NCBI GenBank assembly: GCA_023014335.1
Contig: JAECYW010000013.1
Location: 558,001 to 622,000 of the forward strand
DNA length: 64,000 nucleotides
Source of the DNA: Galerina marginata
Lineage: Eukaryota; Basidiomycota; Agaricomycetes; Agaricales; Galerinaceae
Direction of reading: 5' to 3'
Below the pieces are notes generated by a model. It searched no databases. It was given only the letters and a program-made list of their open reading frames with translations, and was not told the DNA's origin. A program made the position numbers and the translations under genes. Every line of letters begins with the position of its first letter. Position 1 is the stretch's first letter. Of this stretch, positions 1 to 11,948 are shown piece by piece.

Positions 1-2
1 AT

Positions 3-832
3 GTCTTTCTTTGCAAGCAAATCTTCAAACCCATGAGTGACAGTATTACACGAGGTGAATTATGAACGACCTTGGACTCTTGCTTCCGACTCTTGGAACT
101 GAGAAGATTGCAATCTAGAGGTCCTAGTCTCACGAATAGTGTCTGAAATGCAGGCAAGTGAAGAACGAACGTCCTGCCTCACAACCTAATGTGTTGTAAA
201 TCGCCAGTTTCACCCTGCCTTCTCGAAAATATCATATCGGATTGGCGAAGCCCTTGATACTGTACAGCTGGGAACGACGCATCAAGGTGTTCTAAAGCTC
301 GTCGACCTTGAAATTGCGAACGATTTCGCCACTTTCCCACCAACAACCGAAATAGAGGCTTCGATACCTTCTGTACACTTTAGCGGGATAAAGCCGTCTT
401 CATGGTCCATAGCATTCACTGTCTCCAACCCTAACGGAGTACGCATCATAGATATATTCTCCTCCATGGTCACCGAGTACGTTCATTTCATGTAAAGAGC
501 ATTCAAAATAACCTGATCTTATTTCGTTCTAGTTCCAGAAGGAAGTACGACATGTTTTCAATTTTTAGCTTGACTGGAGGGCTGTTTGCTCGGCGACTGC
601 ACTCAAATCAAACCCCTGCATTATTTATGAAAGCAGAATTCTTAGGAGAACAAAGGTATGTGTCCATGCCCGGAAATACAGGAAGATCGCCAAATTTAAA
701 TATCCCAGGTTTTTCGCAGGCTTTTTGCCCTCCGGGATTCTAGAGAAAGATTCCTTGCCCAACTCTGCTTCTTTTATTGTCCTAACATCGACATCAGCTG
801 TATCTGCACTTGCCCTTCGGGCTCCCAATTAG
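3..832 (+). CDS. 3' end of an unrecognised protein-coding gene (5' part outside the window)
   Basis: An open frame enters from the left edge and can be followed through five exons: 3-54, 119-153, 208-476, 533-655 and 709-832, where it stops at TAG. The phases agree across all four introns, giving about 200 C-terminal residues. The second intron (154-207) appears to use a GC donor in the context CAG|GCAAGT. The other three have GT donors and introns of 53-64 nt. The translation contains FHPAFSKISYRIGEALDT and a hydrophobic C-terminal stretch around SASFIVLTSTSAVSALALRA. I do not recognise the family. The first exon boundary is the least certain because it depends on only 52 nt of sequence. The consistent phase across four junctions is the main evidence that this is a real gene. 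Confidence 0.55.
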
Positions 833-1077
833 CCCTTTCCATAGATGCTGTGCTTGTACATATCTATAGGATCATTTTTACGTGTCTATCGATTCAGTAC
901 TGGATCTTTGAGTGTTGATCATGACTCGTCTAAGTAGTTCGTTGGTGGGAACTTACATAATGTACACCATACAGGGTCCGATCTCCAGAGACGCGTCCAG
1001 AGGCGGAAAGCAGCGATAACCACGACCACCACAACCTACCCACTCCGATCTATCTTACGTTCTCTAGGCCCTTTTCC

Positions 1078-2496
1078 ATGCCTCATTATCATCCGGACGA
1101 CGAAGTCTTCCCTTCCAATAGCCGTTTTCTGGCTCCTTCTGCGTCCTCGGCAAGGAAATCACCATCACGACAAAACCTTAATGCTCGTCGTTCAACAGCG
1201 TCCCTTCGCGCACCATCGATTCTATCTCATGATATTGAGGATAATTCGGCTAATGGGAGGCACCATTCACTCGCGCACGAACTAGCAGTGGCTCTGATGC
1301 CTGAACCAAGCGCAGGCTCGAAACTGTTAGCGGAAGAGTTTGGCATCGAGCTTGACGAAGGTACTGAAGGGATAGATGAAGGACCGCCTGAAGATATCCA
1401 TCCGAACGGGCTGAAAATCGACCTCGTAGATGCCGATACCCCGACATTTGCGTCTGAACTCGAAGCTTCTGCGACCGACGCGTCTATTCACGACCTGCCA
1501 CATGAAGAAGAGGAACCACTGAACGAACACGAATTCGACCCTGTTTTCAATAGCCCTACCGTTTCAAGAAAGAAGCCTCTTCATAAGAAGCCCGAGCAAG
1601 ATGCCATGGAGGTTCTCGCCCAGGATCTGGAATCAACGGATAAGTTTCTTAATCACCTTCGCGGTATCGACCTTGATCCAGGTTCTTCCGCGTCGCAACA
1701 ACCGGCTTTAGAAAGGCTCGCTTCAGATGTTATTCGACGAATCAATTTGACCGTTAGAGATAGAGAAGGTCATGTTCGGGAGTTACTGGAGTATGAAAGA
1801 GAATTCAGGAAAATTGCCGGGGAAGTTGGCGGCAACGATATCCTGGGGCAGTTAGATGAATTGGCGCAGGTAGCCGATCTGTTGGACAAACCTACAAAAC
1901 CTCAGCCCCTAAAGTCGGACGTCAGGCTCCTAGACGTTGTCGAGGAAGAGCCCACATCCCCAACTAGACACCGTCGCACTCACTCACTTGCGTCAGACTG
2001 GGAGCTTGATCCCGAAAGGCATCGTCTCGGAGACGAAGATGAAATATCGGAACCTGCTACATCACCCATCAAGGATTCATTTCCACTTGCGCCTTCGACC
2101 AACGGACCACCAACTCCAGCGACAACTGTCGCTCAACTTACACATCTCCGGTCATATACGACATCGCTTGTTTCTTCGTTATCTACTATTTCAGAGCAAG
2201 CTCAGGTCAATGGGGCCGCGACGACTGAAGCTGGAAGGAAGATTCGTGCGCTGAAGAACAAACTTGGCGGCTGGCGTACGGATTGGGACAGCGCCGAGCG
2301 TAGCCGCATAAAGATTGAAAAATGGGAGGCGGGAATAGTCGACGGAGACGGTGAAGACAATTTAACCCCTGCTTCCCCGGGTCGAACACCATTAAAACGA
2401 GTGGACGGAAGAAGGATAGTGGAGGAACAATTACGAGCCTTTGAGCTAGCTTTGGCTGAAGCAGCTCAGAAAACTCAGGCCATCATGGCTCGGTGA
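1078..2496 (+). CDS. Unrecognised low-complexity/coiled-coil protein, single exon
   Basis: A single uninterrupted frame of 472 codons, the longest intronless ORF in this part of the window. The N-terminal ~170 residues are Ser/Pro/acidic and look disordered. A helical block rich in charged residues follows at about residues 175-280, with heptad-like stretches such as LERLASDVIRRINLTVRDRE and LEYEREFRKIAGEV. Another Ser/Thr/Pro linker precedes a C-terminal helical block (about 355-472) that includes IRALKNKLGGWRTDWDSAE and ends in an Ala/Glu-rich helix. No signal peptide, membrane segment or catalytic motif is visible. The two helical blocks separated by linkers suggest a scaffold or cytoskeleton-associated protein, but that is inference. 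It converges with MMS19, its stop lying 248 bp from the MMS19 stop. Confidence 0.75.
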   Translation: MPHYHPDDEVFPSNSRFLAPSASSARKSPSRQNLNARRSTASLRAPSILSHDIEDNSANGRHHSLAHELAVALMPEPSAGSKLLAEEFGIELDEGTEGIDEGPPEDIHPNGLKIDLVDADTPTFASELEASATDASIHDLPHEEEEPLNEHEFDPVFNSPTVSRKKPLHKKPEQDAMEVLAQDLESTDKFLNHLRGIDLDPGSSASQQPALERLASDVIRRINLTVRDREGHVRELLEYEREFRKIAGEVGGNDILGQLDELAQVADLLDKPTKPQPLKSDVRLLDVVEEEPTSPTRHRRTHSLASDWELDPERHRLGDEDEISEPATSPIKDSFPLAPSTNGPPTPATTVAQLTHLRSYTTSLVSSLSTISEQAQVNGAATTEAGRKIRALKNKLGGWRTDWDSAERSRIKIEKWEAGIVDGDGEDNLTPASPGRTPLKRVDGRRIVEEQLRAFELALAEAAQKTQAIMAR

Positions 2497-2743
2497 GATA
2501 TCACGTTTCCTTGGCTGTTTGCTATCGTCGAACCCATTCTATCAGTTTTGCATCATCTCTATAAGATATTCGCCCATTAGCCTGGAATACTGTACGACCC
2601 CTCTATATACACATCGGTACCCAATTCGCCCCATTAGAAGGCGATCATCAATACCCCTATCCGACCTGCTGAATTGTCTACCTATCCTTTGTATTTGAAC
2701 CTGAAGTATATTAGTACTCGATACTGGTTAAAGATGCAAAATC

Positions 2744-5700
2744 TCACCAGTTTGTTCTGTAATTTCTGATTAATGATCAGAAGCAATTTGTAACAGTTCC
2801 AAACATACCTGGCGTCCACTGCTTCTTTACGCACCGATCGTTTAGGATCGTCCAACACGTTTGCCAATCCACGCAACACAGTGGCTTTGTATGGATGGAG
2901 AACATCATATCGTACAATCTTAGGCAAGACAGCTAAATAACGCAACGCGGAAATACGAACTCTCTATAACGACGGCAAGTCAGCATTCGCATAATTCCAT
3001 GACAACGGATGAGGCCAGTTCCTTACGGTCGAGGATGTCTCGCTAACTGCACAATTCTTCAGCATCGAGTTTACAAGCGTAACGCTGTGCTCTGAAACCA
3101 GACTGCTCTCTGGAGATTCTCCTTCCGCTGCAGCAAGGAATGTATCGATGATATTACACCGAATTTCCGAATCAGGGAGCTCCAGCCCATGTAGGAGAAG
3201 AGGGACGAGCTGGTGAAGATAATATTAGCACCCGCATAGTACCTCGTCGAGAAACCAGAACAAAAACAGACCGAAGGCATTTCATGCACATACGCAGCCC
3301 TTGGAATAGATTTGATCAAAGAAGTCAATGCTACCAGAGATGCTGTTTGTCTTGTTGGATCTATAACCTCTGTAAGCATCCTAGGACATCAATCCACAAA
3401 CTCCCCACGAACCACTACTATCTCTTGCAAACGCAATTACACGAGGTAGGACCGTTCCGACGTATTTTTGTACGTAAAGGATCTGTCATGGATCCAGCAA
3501 CGCGTCAGGGGAAGGTAAATTTGACTCTTTTTTCCTTTTAAGAATCACTCGCCTTGACATCCGCGTGATTGGCCTTGGTCAAAACTGTATCTTGCTCAGG
3601 GATACTTCCAATGGCTTTTGCAGCCTCCCAACCAATTACTTCATCATCGAAAGCATCGTATAGGCGTTCTGCGAAGGTAATGGCGAGTGAATGTTTACGA
3701 ACGAGCAACGCTTTTGCTATCTAATGAAAGTGTCAACGGTACACATTCACTTGAGTTTCGCAGAATGTCACTTACTCCCGTCCAAGATTTTATTGCCCAA
3801 CTACGCCGCTGCAATGACAAATTGTTGTTAGATATTTCCCTGCTCCAGAATACTTGTAGCTTGTCGTTCAGGAATAATGAAAGTTCTGAAACAATGAACC
3901 TCAGTTAGGAGTGGGTGTGCAAGGATGTCGGCATTACCGTCAGCCTGTCGATTAAGTATAGACGAAAGCATGTCTAGAGCCGAATATCTTTGGAAATCGG
4001 CGTCAGCAATTTCCAAGGTCCAGTTGAGTAGCGTGTCAAGGAACTGTCCGACATCCCCCAGAGACAGGCGAACCTGTGTATCAAAGGCCAATCAAGGATG
4101 TGTGATGCCATATTAGAATATGCGGCATACCTCTTTGTGCAACGCGATTGCTACTGCTGTGAACAATGAAAGGAGGTTTCTCTGAGCTGGCGTACTTGGC
4201 TCCTGAATGTGTCGTTAGGTTTGTATTTTGGCGAAATGATAAACCCAATCACAGTAAAAATCGAGAGGCGATGGGGTATTTTCTGGAAACCCTGTGCAAT
4301 GTTCATGACGTCTCCATCCGTAATAGCCTTGGATAGACCGGCCGAATATGACTGTTGTTTCCTGAAAAAGGGAGGGATTGTATTTCAGTTCAAAACAGAG
4401 TATAAGGACAACTAACTGGAGTGGCACAACTTGCATAACACGGTTTACAATTTCACCTGCCACCTGTAAAAGTCGTGGTTCAGTGGCTATAACCGGTTTC
4501 TCGTCCGCCAAAAATGCCGAAGACACGAAAAGGTTGAATATGCTAGGAACTAAGCGATCGAGGTATTTAGCGATGTCAGGATGTTTTTTCTTCGCCTTGG
4601 TGTCCAAAGCCTGGGCTAGTGTCTTCAAAATCATATGCGCGTAGGCTGCAGCAGGTTCAGGGTCTGAAGGTTCCGATGCAGGGAAACATATTAAGTCTAA
4701 TTTCGTAGTCAGGCGAATGACCAGATGTTCGAAAAGCTCGGGTTGAATGCAGAGCTTTGAGAGAGTGGACAGGATCCTCCAGCATTTCTCGCGTCCAGAA
4801 CCGTCCCCCCGCGAAGGAGCGGTGTCGGGCAGTGAGCCAAAAAGCAGAGGAAGGGTTTGTTCGGAGACATGACGTGGTGCAAATGCGCTGATCGTTGTCA
4901 ACAACTCCAAGATAGAATCCCTGTAGCTTGCTGTCAGAACCTCAACGTAACTTAAAAATGAAGAACATGACCTTGCATCGAAAAACTCCTCGACATCTCC
5001 AATAACGATTTCATCTACATTATGGACAATAAACCCAAGCTCCTCGTCCGATAGCAATCCCTTCGTGGAAGCTATGGAATTTAGACCCTCCAATGCGACT
5101 ATACGTGACCCGGCCAATTTGGTCCCGACGGTCAAGACGCCGAGAATGTCATCTTTATAGGGAATAAGGGGGGAGTCCATTCCCAAGGCTGAAGGGTTGT
5201 CCATTGAGCCTCTTGCAGCTGTAATTAGTTCGGAAAGCAAAAATAAAGTCGGTGTCCGGGTGGATGCCTCATCCGGGCTATGAAAAAGTTGGACGAGGTG
5301 GGGTACAGCTTGAGAGATCGTGTATCTGGCCACAGAAGCTGCAGTCGGCTGGTCAGCAAATGATATCGAGAAACATACTGGTTTCACAAACGGGTTGTTG
5401 TCATGAATGCACAAAGGACCTTTGTAGCTGGTTTTGCCTGGCTCTTTTCTGGTTCTTTCAGAATTTGTATGCACTCTTCGCAAGCATCTCTTGCAAGGCC
5501 GTGAATGTCTTCATTGGATTCCATGGCGGCTTCCTCTTCGGAATATATAGTTCTAACTAAAATTCGAGTGGCCGTCAAAGCCTCTTCTTCCGTCTCGGGG
5601 TCAACTGGCTGGAAAATCTGAAAAAAAGAAAAAAGTGTAAACTTCTGTGGATTGAGCCAGAGAAAACTCACCTCTAATTTCAAAGCGTTCCACAATTTAC

Positions 5701-6847
5701 GAGCAGATACTCGTGCCAAAGCTGACCCATATACTGGAAGACAGGAGCTTAGGGTTTGAAGTGTGTCTTTCTGTAAAAATTGAATCAATATGTTTGTCCG
5801 GTTGGAAACAAATGGATTACTTTAGTGGCACGGGAGCCTGCGGAGATTTTTTCTAAGAATACAGGGATAGCCAATGGGCCAAATGCAGGTGTTGCATTCA
5901 AGCAGTTTCTTCAGGTACATGAAAAACGGATATTCAAGTTTATCTTGTACACACACCGTAGTGACGACCTCAAGTTTTCAGTGCTGATCCCGTACCGATC
6001 ATTGGGAGGTGGCCGGAAGGTAATCGGGAAGTAACAGAAGAGAATATTGAACATTGACTGAATAAAAGTATGAATCGATAAAATGAAAGAAATAAACGGG
6101 TGTTTACCTCAACATGGGCATGTATATCAAATTCGATCAGTATCACCCGAGCTATGGCAAATGCCACCATTAGGTTCCTTGGATCCTTTTCGCCCTCTGC
6201 AAGGCTTATATATCCATCCAGGAATCGTTTCCCCATAGATTTCAGAACTAATAAAAGGAAATTGTTCAATAGATAGAACAAAAAGACGAAAGGAAGACTA
6301 CCATCGCGGTGAAATGCCATTAAAGAATCCATAATGGAGAAGACTGTAAACCTAACATCCTGAACGATCGATTTCATTCTCACATGTTGGATGAGCCTGC
6401 AACAGTGAATATTCAGATCATCCAAAGTGATACAGCACGTACCCCTCTATGATCGTCGTAACCTCTGTGGAAGACATTGCAGGAATGGAGGAAAGTGTCG
6501 AGAGGCCATTTAACGCGGGCTTGATCGTCACCATATCGTCCAATTTTCCACAGAAAAATGCGGTGAGGACTCTGACTTATCGGACTTCTGAGGATGCTGC
6601 AGCTAGGGAAGACAGACAACGTAAAGGAACATACCAGAATGTCGGTTCCATTTTTCCGGAGGAGACCGTGCAACAACCAAAGCCAGAAGCTCGACACCTA
6701 ACATCGGACAAGTCTGCGGAGGACAACAGAAGTTAACAGGGTGGGCATACCCTTTTGCAGTAGACTGCTGTCTTCTGACACTAGATATTCTCCAAGAGCC
6801 TTGACAACATTTATTAAAGATGTGCGGTCGTTAGAAATGTCTGCCAT
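2744..6847 (-). CDS. MMS19: MMS19-like HEAT-repeat protein (cytosolic Fe-S assembly / DNA repair)
   Basis: MMS19 homologues target the cytosolic iron-sulfur assembly complex to nuclear Fe-S proteins such as DNA polymerases and XPD helicase. Here roughly 1,000 codons are spread over many small exons. The start is taken at the ATG at 6847 (MADISNDRTSLINVVKALGE), followed by SLLQKG, a 38-nt intron, then a frame reading GVELLALVVARSPPEKW. The largest exon (about 4440-5360) is helical HEAT-like sequence. The C-terminus reads LHPYKATVLRGL then LDDPKRSVRKEAVDAR, the typical last MMS19 repeat. A final short exon adds NYRTNW and a stop at 2744. Not every one of the exons was placed precisely. It diverges from the mitochondrial methyltransferase gene across 411 bp. 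Confidence 0.85.
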
Positions 6848-7258
6848 TTTCAAAATTCAATCTCGATACATGGACGATTCGGCGACATTAGAGCATGCCT
6901 AATATGATTTGGTTTATCTCTTCATCTCGGCCAGACGCCATCCAGGTTTGCACCAGCTTTTCAGTGGATTCCATGACGCCTGTCCCAGGACGTAGTAAGA
7001 CTGAGACCTGTTCTTGTCAGTGGAGAGCAAAGTAGAGCTGCCTAAAGTTGTGGTCCTGTTCAAAGCACCAATCAAGTTTGACCCAGTTCTAATCTTTACC
7101 CGTGGGCCGTGGCACGTGAGTCGCGTCAATAATTTGTGCCAGCCTTAGAGGCTTAGCCAGAGCCTTATACTTCCCCGAATCTATTGCCCATACCTTTCGT
7201 CTGGTCGTCCTCGTTACGTCGCCAAAGGCGTTGAAGACATAACGGCCCTGCCTGGCCC
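6848..7258. promoter_or_regulatory. Divergent intergenic region between MMS19 and the NDUFAF7-like gene
   Basis: A 411-bp spacer between two outward-facing start codons, so it probably carries both promoters. No TATA box was convincing. Several short ORFs here are not supported by coding-like composition or splice sites. Confidence 0.5.
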
Positions 7259-8971
7259 ATGATATTTTTGGGCCCTTCTGCCACCCAATGTCTGCTGAAC
7301 GCGCAACTACGAAGTTCGACAAGACGACTATTTTCCGGCTCCTCGGTATTGTTTAAACCTTCTAAAAGAAGGACCATTGCTGAGTCTAAGGATAAATGGA
7401 ACTACAACGCCAGTCCTTTCGATGGAACCATAAGCGAGGACCATAAATCTCTTCGCCTAGTCGACGCGAACGCATTGGAGAATGAGGCCACACCTCCACA
7501 CGGCGTGAAGATGCTGGTTCGCGACTTCATAGAAGATTCCCTCTACAACCCAAACTACGGTTACTTTCCGAAGCAGGCTACCATCTTCAATGCCAAAGAT
7601 ACGACCTTCGATTTTCCAAATCTTCGTGATTCGGCAGAATTCCAGGAAGAAGTTGGGGCCAAATACGCTGATTATGGGGCGGACAGGCACGATGGACCTG
7701 GGCGTCAACTGTGGCATACTCCGACAGAACTCTTTAAGGTTGGCAACACGGATTTATCTTATACGGTTGAACTAACTCTAACGTGTAGCCTTGGTATGGC
7801 CGCGCTATTGGAAAATGCCTAGTCTCCGAATATTTGTTGAAATATTTTCCCTATGAAGATTTCGTGATATATGAGATTGGGGCGGGAAATGGAACTCTTG
7901 CCATGGATATCCTAAATCTTCTCCAGCAAGAATACCCGGAGGTCTACGAGCGGACGCGGTACAACATAGTTGAAATCAGCGAGAGTCTGGTGAGGTTACA
8001 AAAGAAGAAACTCCAAAGCGCACACCCATGTGTAAATATTACCCATAAAAGCATATTTCATTGGGAGAACACAGAGCCGTCGCCTTGCTTCTTTATTGCC
8101 ATGGAAGTTATTGTGTGTCGTTTTTCATGTTTCCATTTCTTAACGCTAATAGTGATACCAGGATAATTTTGCTCATGACATTGTCCGATATGATCTGAAC
8201 ACCTTGAAACCCTATCAAGGCCTTGTTACGATCGACAAGAATGGGGATTTCGACACCGTGTACACGCCTGTAACTGACCCGCTTATAGTTTCTTTTCTGA
8301 ATTCGCGTTCGATTCTGAAGCACTCGCCGCCAATCCACAAACTTCTCTTGAAGTCGTCTAGACTTAGACGACTGTATCGCTCCTTGCCTTTGGCGCCAAA
8401 TTTATCAGCAGCAGAATACGTCCCAACGAGACTTTTAAGCCTTCTTAGGACATTACGGAATCATTTCCCTCGACATCGACTCCTCTTATCGGATTTTTCC
8501 TCTCTCCCTGATACCATACCCGGCGTGAATGCCCCTGTTGTACAGACGCGATTTCAAAACATCACCGTGCCATGCACCACCCTACTCGTCAAACAAGGAT
8601 ATTTCGATATCTTCTTCCCCACCAACTTCGAACGCCTTCGGGATATGTATGAACTTACACTAGCTCAACCACCGTCTAGTACGTCACAACTAAAAGAAGA
8701 TTTGTCTTCCCCAAGGATTACCCCCCTCACTTCGACGGCGTCTTCCTTCTCATTGGGGTCACAATTTTTCTCGTCATATCAGCCAAGCAACAGGAGGAAA
8801 CCCATCGACGGCGTTACATCAGCAAGCGGTCTTCCCGTCGGTGAAAGAAAGTCAAGTGTTTTCTCACATTCCCAGTTCCTGGAAACATATGCCGAGTTGG
8901 ACAAGACAAGACTTCGCAATGGCGAAAATCCGATGCTGGATTTCTACAAAAATGTCAAATTCCTGTTTTGA
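7259..8971 (+). CDS. NDUFAF7/MidA-type mitochondrial SAM-dependent methyltransferase
   Basis: NDUFAF7 (MidA, DUF185) dimethylates an arginine of a complex I core subunit in the mitochondrial matrix and is needed for complex I assembly. Three exons (7259-7738, 7789-8112, 8162-8971) give 537 residues with matching phases. The N-terminus is rich in Arg/Ser and Leu without acidic residues (residues 1-30), as expected for a mitochondrial presequence. The family signature PHGVKMLVRDFIEDSLYNP lies near residue 80. After the first intron come PWYGRAIGKCL and the SAM-binding loop EIGAGNGTLAMDIL at about 189-202. The C-terminus ends FYKNVKFLF. The gene converges with the next one, the two stop codons being only 34 bp apart, so their 3' UTRs almost certainly overlap. 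Confidence 0.9.
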
Positions 8972-9005
8972 GAGGGCTTTGTTCTTTCTCTTTTACCCCA
9001 AGCGT

Positions 9006-10069
9006 CTATTTATGAACAAAAGTTTTACGTAGAATGTATAGGTAATAATGGAAAGCTTCTCCTAGCTCCTTTATTTTTAAATCTGTCCCTTCCCTCTGCA
9101 GATAGCGTCTCCGGAAATGTGGTTGGCCAAAGGTCAGATAGACGAAGAGGCCATCTTTCCGAAGTAACCTGGCGTTGCGGTCAGCAAGCAGGATTGAATT
9201 AGTGTAGGTTCGCACCTCAGTGTCTCGTCAACTTCCTTATTGCAGTCGTCGATGACCTGCTGAGGGGGGTCCTATAGTTGGCTTCAAAATACCAAGCCAC
9301 AATCGAAAAAGAAAAAATCATACCCATACATCTCCTTTGGCTGTCATCATGGCATCCATTGTACCTTTGGACGGTAAGATGGGACACATTACTGATATTA
9401 TAAAAAAGTGACTGACCTTTATCAATTGCTACGTCAAATGTACTATCTTCGAAGGTCAGGTTCCGAACGTCCATCTCGTGCCCTGGTGGTATATTTGAAT
9501 TCCACACCCACTCTATACTGACCATGACATACACGTCATCTCTGGTCGCAGAGTACTATGCCGTTTCTTCATTTGCTCAATGAGGACACCAGAATACTGC
9601 ATTTAACCCAGTTAGATCCATTTTTTTCAGAAGATAATCCATTTCATATGTACGTCAACATTAACGATGTTGCGATAGCCATCGTCCCACATCTGAGTGC
9701 TGGAAATTAATTTTTTTCAAACGTCTATTTGTGCGGTTATGCTCACATCTTCCGAGAGTCTGGAATTGCCGCAACCGAGCATTATAATTCGAGATGACTT
9801 GTTTGGAATAAGCTCGTGGATGAGATCCGCGAGATCGGCATACGACTTAAACCAATCGAATGATTCCTTGTCTTCTTCCCTTACGTTTTCTTCAGCCTAA
9901 GTGATGTTCGAATAAAATTTCGAGTTGTAGACTGACTCTAGATATCTCTGGTCCCTGCACCGCGTATTGGAATTCAGTTGGATATGGAGATACAGTTGAA
10001 CAATGATTCCACAGACCAGTAGTCCTTTGTTCCATATTGTTCATTTTTAACGGGTAACGCGCTGGTCAT
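9006..10069 (-). CDS. METTL13/EEF1AKMT4-like class I methyltransferase
   Basis: Related enzymes methylate lysines of translation elongation factor eEF1A. About eight exons can be chained from the ATG at 10069 into roughly 210 residues. They read NEQYGTKDYW, then WDQRYLE, then ESFDWFKSYADLADLIHELI. The SAM motif IIMLGCGNSRLSED comes next, followed by DDGYRNIVNVD, a long central exon with MDVRNLTFEDSTFDVAIDKG, GTMDAMM, and finally LFVYLTFGQPHFRRRYL and EAFHYYLYILRKTF. This order is the standard architecture of the METTL13 N-terminal/EEF1AKMT4 group. One intron near 9518-9560 is only about 44 nt and its acceptor is uncertain. The start lies 189 bp from the divergent RPF1 start. The exact lysine substrate cannot be told from sequence. 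Confidence 0.85.
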
Positions 10070-10258
10070 CCTAAGGTTGTTGTGGTCGGTATATGAGTTC
10101 GGGAGATAAGATAAGATCCAGCCTTGCTTGGGATGTAAACCTGGCCATACAGCTCAAACCTACCTTCGCTTCGCGAAAGTCGATCGAACACAGTACTCTG
10201 CTTAGTTCTGCTCGGCGTTCATCGGTTAAGAATTTCTGCTTTATCTCTTATAATAGCC
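10070..10258. promoter_or_regulatory. Compact divergent promoter region (methyltransferase / RPF1)
   Basis: Only 189 bp separate the two outward-facing ATGs, so both promoters and both 5' UTRs must fit here. This suggests shared control of two genes linked to translation (an eEF1A-type methyltransferase and a 60S assembly factor). No classical TATA box is visible. Confidence 0.5.
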
Positions 10259-11617
10259 ATGCCTACAAGCCGATTCGAACCCTCTTCAATAAAGAACAAA
10301 ATAAAGAGAGAAGAAGTTGCCAATAAAGCCAAAAAAGCTAAAAACCAGCAGAAGCTACAAAAACGCTTAGCACAGGCCAAACTCGAAGCTAATGATCCTG
10401 CTGCCAAAAAGGTGCGAGCATTCCACAGGGGGGCTGTCGACCTTCATTGATTGTTTCGAAGAAACGTCTGGCGGAGAATGTCCCTCGCACGCTGGACAAC
10501 ATGCGCGAATTCGACCCTTCCATTTTAACCGCTGATCCGTCCTCGTCAAATCCAACGGGCGAATCCTCAAAACACGACGAGCTAGCTGCAGACCTCGACA
10601 ACGATCCATTCGCCTCCTACTTCTCGTCCGTCGACGATCCTGCCATCCCACCCAAAATTCTCATTACAACGTCTCCAAAAGCCTCAAAAGCAACCTACGA
10701 ATTCTGCGATGAGTTAGTGGGGGTTTTCCCTGGTGCTGAATTTATACGTAGAAAGAAGGGAAAAGGCTTTGAAGTTGGCAGGATAGCAGGGTGGGCTGCC
10801 GACCGTGGGTACAAACACCTCTGCGTCGTGAACGAAGACATGAAGAAACCAAGTAGGCAAATACTCGGCTACATTGCACTCACTCCTGACCTTGCAATTT
10901 CCAGATGCCATCACCCTTGTTCACCTGCCGAATGGACCGTCTGCGTACTTCAAGTTAACATCCGTTGAACTCACAAAAGACATTTTTGTTGGTCTATTCT
11001 TGTCCTTGCGATGGAATAGTCTTAATCTTAATCTCTTCTAGGGACACGCCCGGGCTACGCCGCATTACCCTGAACTGGTTTTGAACAATTTTGTGACGCG
11101 TCTTGGCCACGCCGTCGGCCGTATGTTCCAAACGACTTTCCCTCCATTGCCAGAGTTCCAAGGACGCCAGGTCGTGACACTGCACAATCAACGAGATTTT
11201 CTCTTTTTCCGTCGGCATCGGTTCGTTATTGCCATCTCTTGCTAGCCCATAACTTAGTTTTTCTAAAAGGTATGCTTTCCGGTCGACCGAAAAGGTTGCT
11301 CTGCAAGAAATTGGACCCCGGTTCACTCTAAAACTGCGGTGGCTAAAAAAGGGCATCCCTGCCGTACATAATTATGGTGAAGAACCACAACTACTAACAA
11401 CTGACACCATACCATCAGCAACCGAAGGAAGTAACCAAAATCAAATGTCGGAAGAATCTCCAGAAGACAAGCCCAAGAAAACAGTACCTCCCAAGCAAGA
11501 CGAAGTTATCTGGGCATGGAAGGTTGGTTTTTGTGATCTATACCTGTTCTGCCATCTGATTTATTCATCTTTCTACAGCCGGAGCTGGAGACATCAAGAA
11601 AAACATTCTTCCTTTGA
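10259..11617 (+). CDS. RPF1: Ribosome production factor 1 (BRIX domain)
   Basis: RPF1 is a nucleolar factor for 60S subunit assembly, binding early 5S RNP and 27S pre-rRNA particles. Six exons (10259-10411, 10462-10852, 10905-10987, 11042-11220, 11258-11522, 11579-11617) give 369 residues with consistent phases. The N-terminus is basic and Lys-rich ([20 protein letters not shown]). [18 protein letters not shown] is the typical RPF1 lead-in to the BRIX domain. [12 protein letters not shown] opens the domain, and later segments include [38 protein letters not shown] and [18 protein letters not shown]. The C-terminus ends [10 protein letters not shown], matching the family. An acidic linker ([11 protein letters not shown]) precedes the last intron. 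It shares a short promoter region with the upstream methyltransferase. Confidence 0.93.
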
Positions 11618-11948
11618 TTGGTTGATCTGGCTTACCCAGAGATACAGCACACAGTAGATATTGCCAAAGAAAATCAATACCACTTGCAGAGAAATAGTCT
11701 ATTATCTCCCAAATAATTGTAGGGGTAACCTCTCTCTGTGTACCTGTGTCATACAGCAGTGCACACTGCACATTTCCTGAGCTTTAAGATCCCTCATGCC
11801 TTCCAACAACATTTCAATACTTTGCTCAAACACCCCATTACTCTTAATTTTCTGAAGAATATGTGCCCCTCCCATTGGTTCAATACATATGTACAGAAAT
11901 ACACCTAGATGCGCAGCCAACCTCGAGCGCATGTAATTGGTAAATCAC
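11618..11948. other. Convergent intergenic spacer
   Basis: A 331-bp stretch between the RPF1 and carnitine acetyltransferase stop codons. It is AT-rich and should hold both 3' UTRs. I see no gene in it. Confidence 0.6.
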
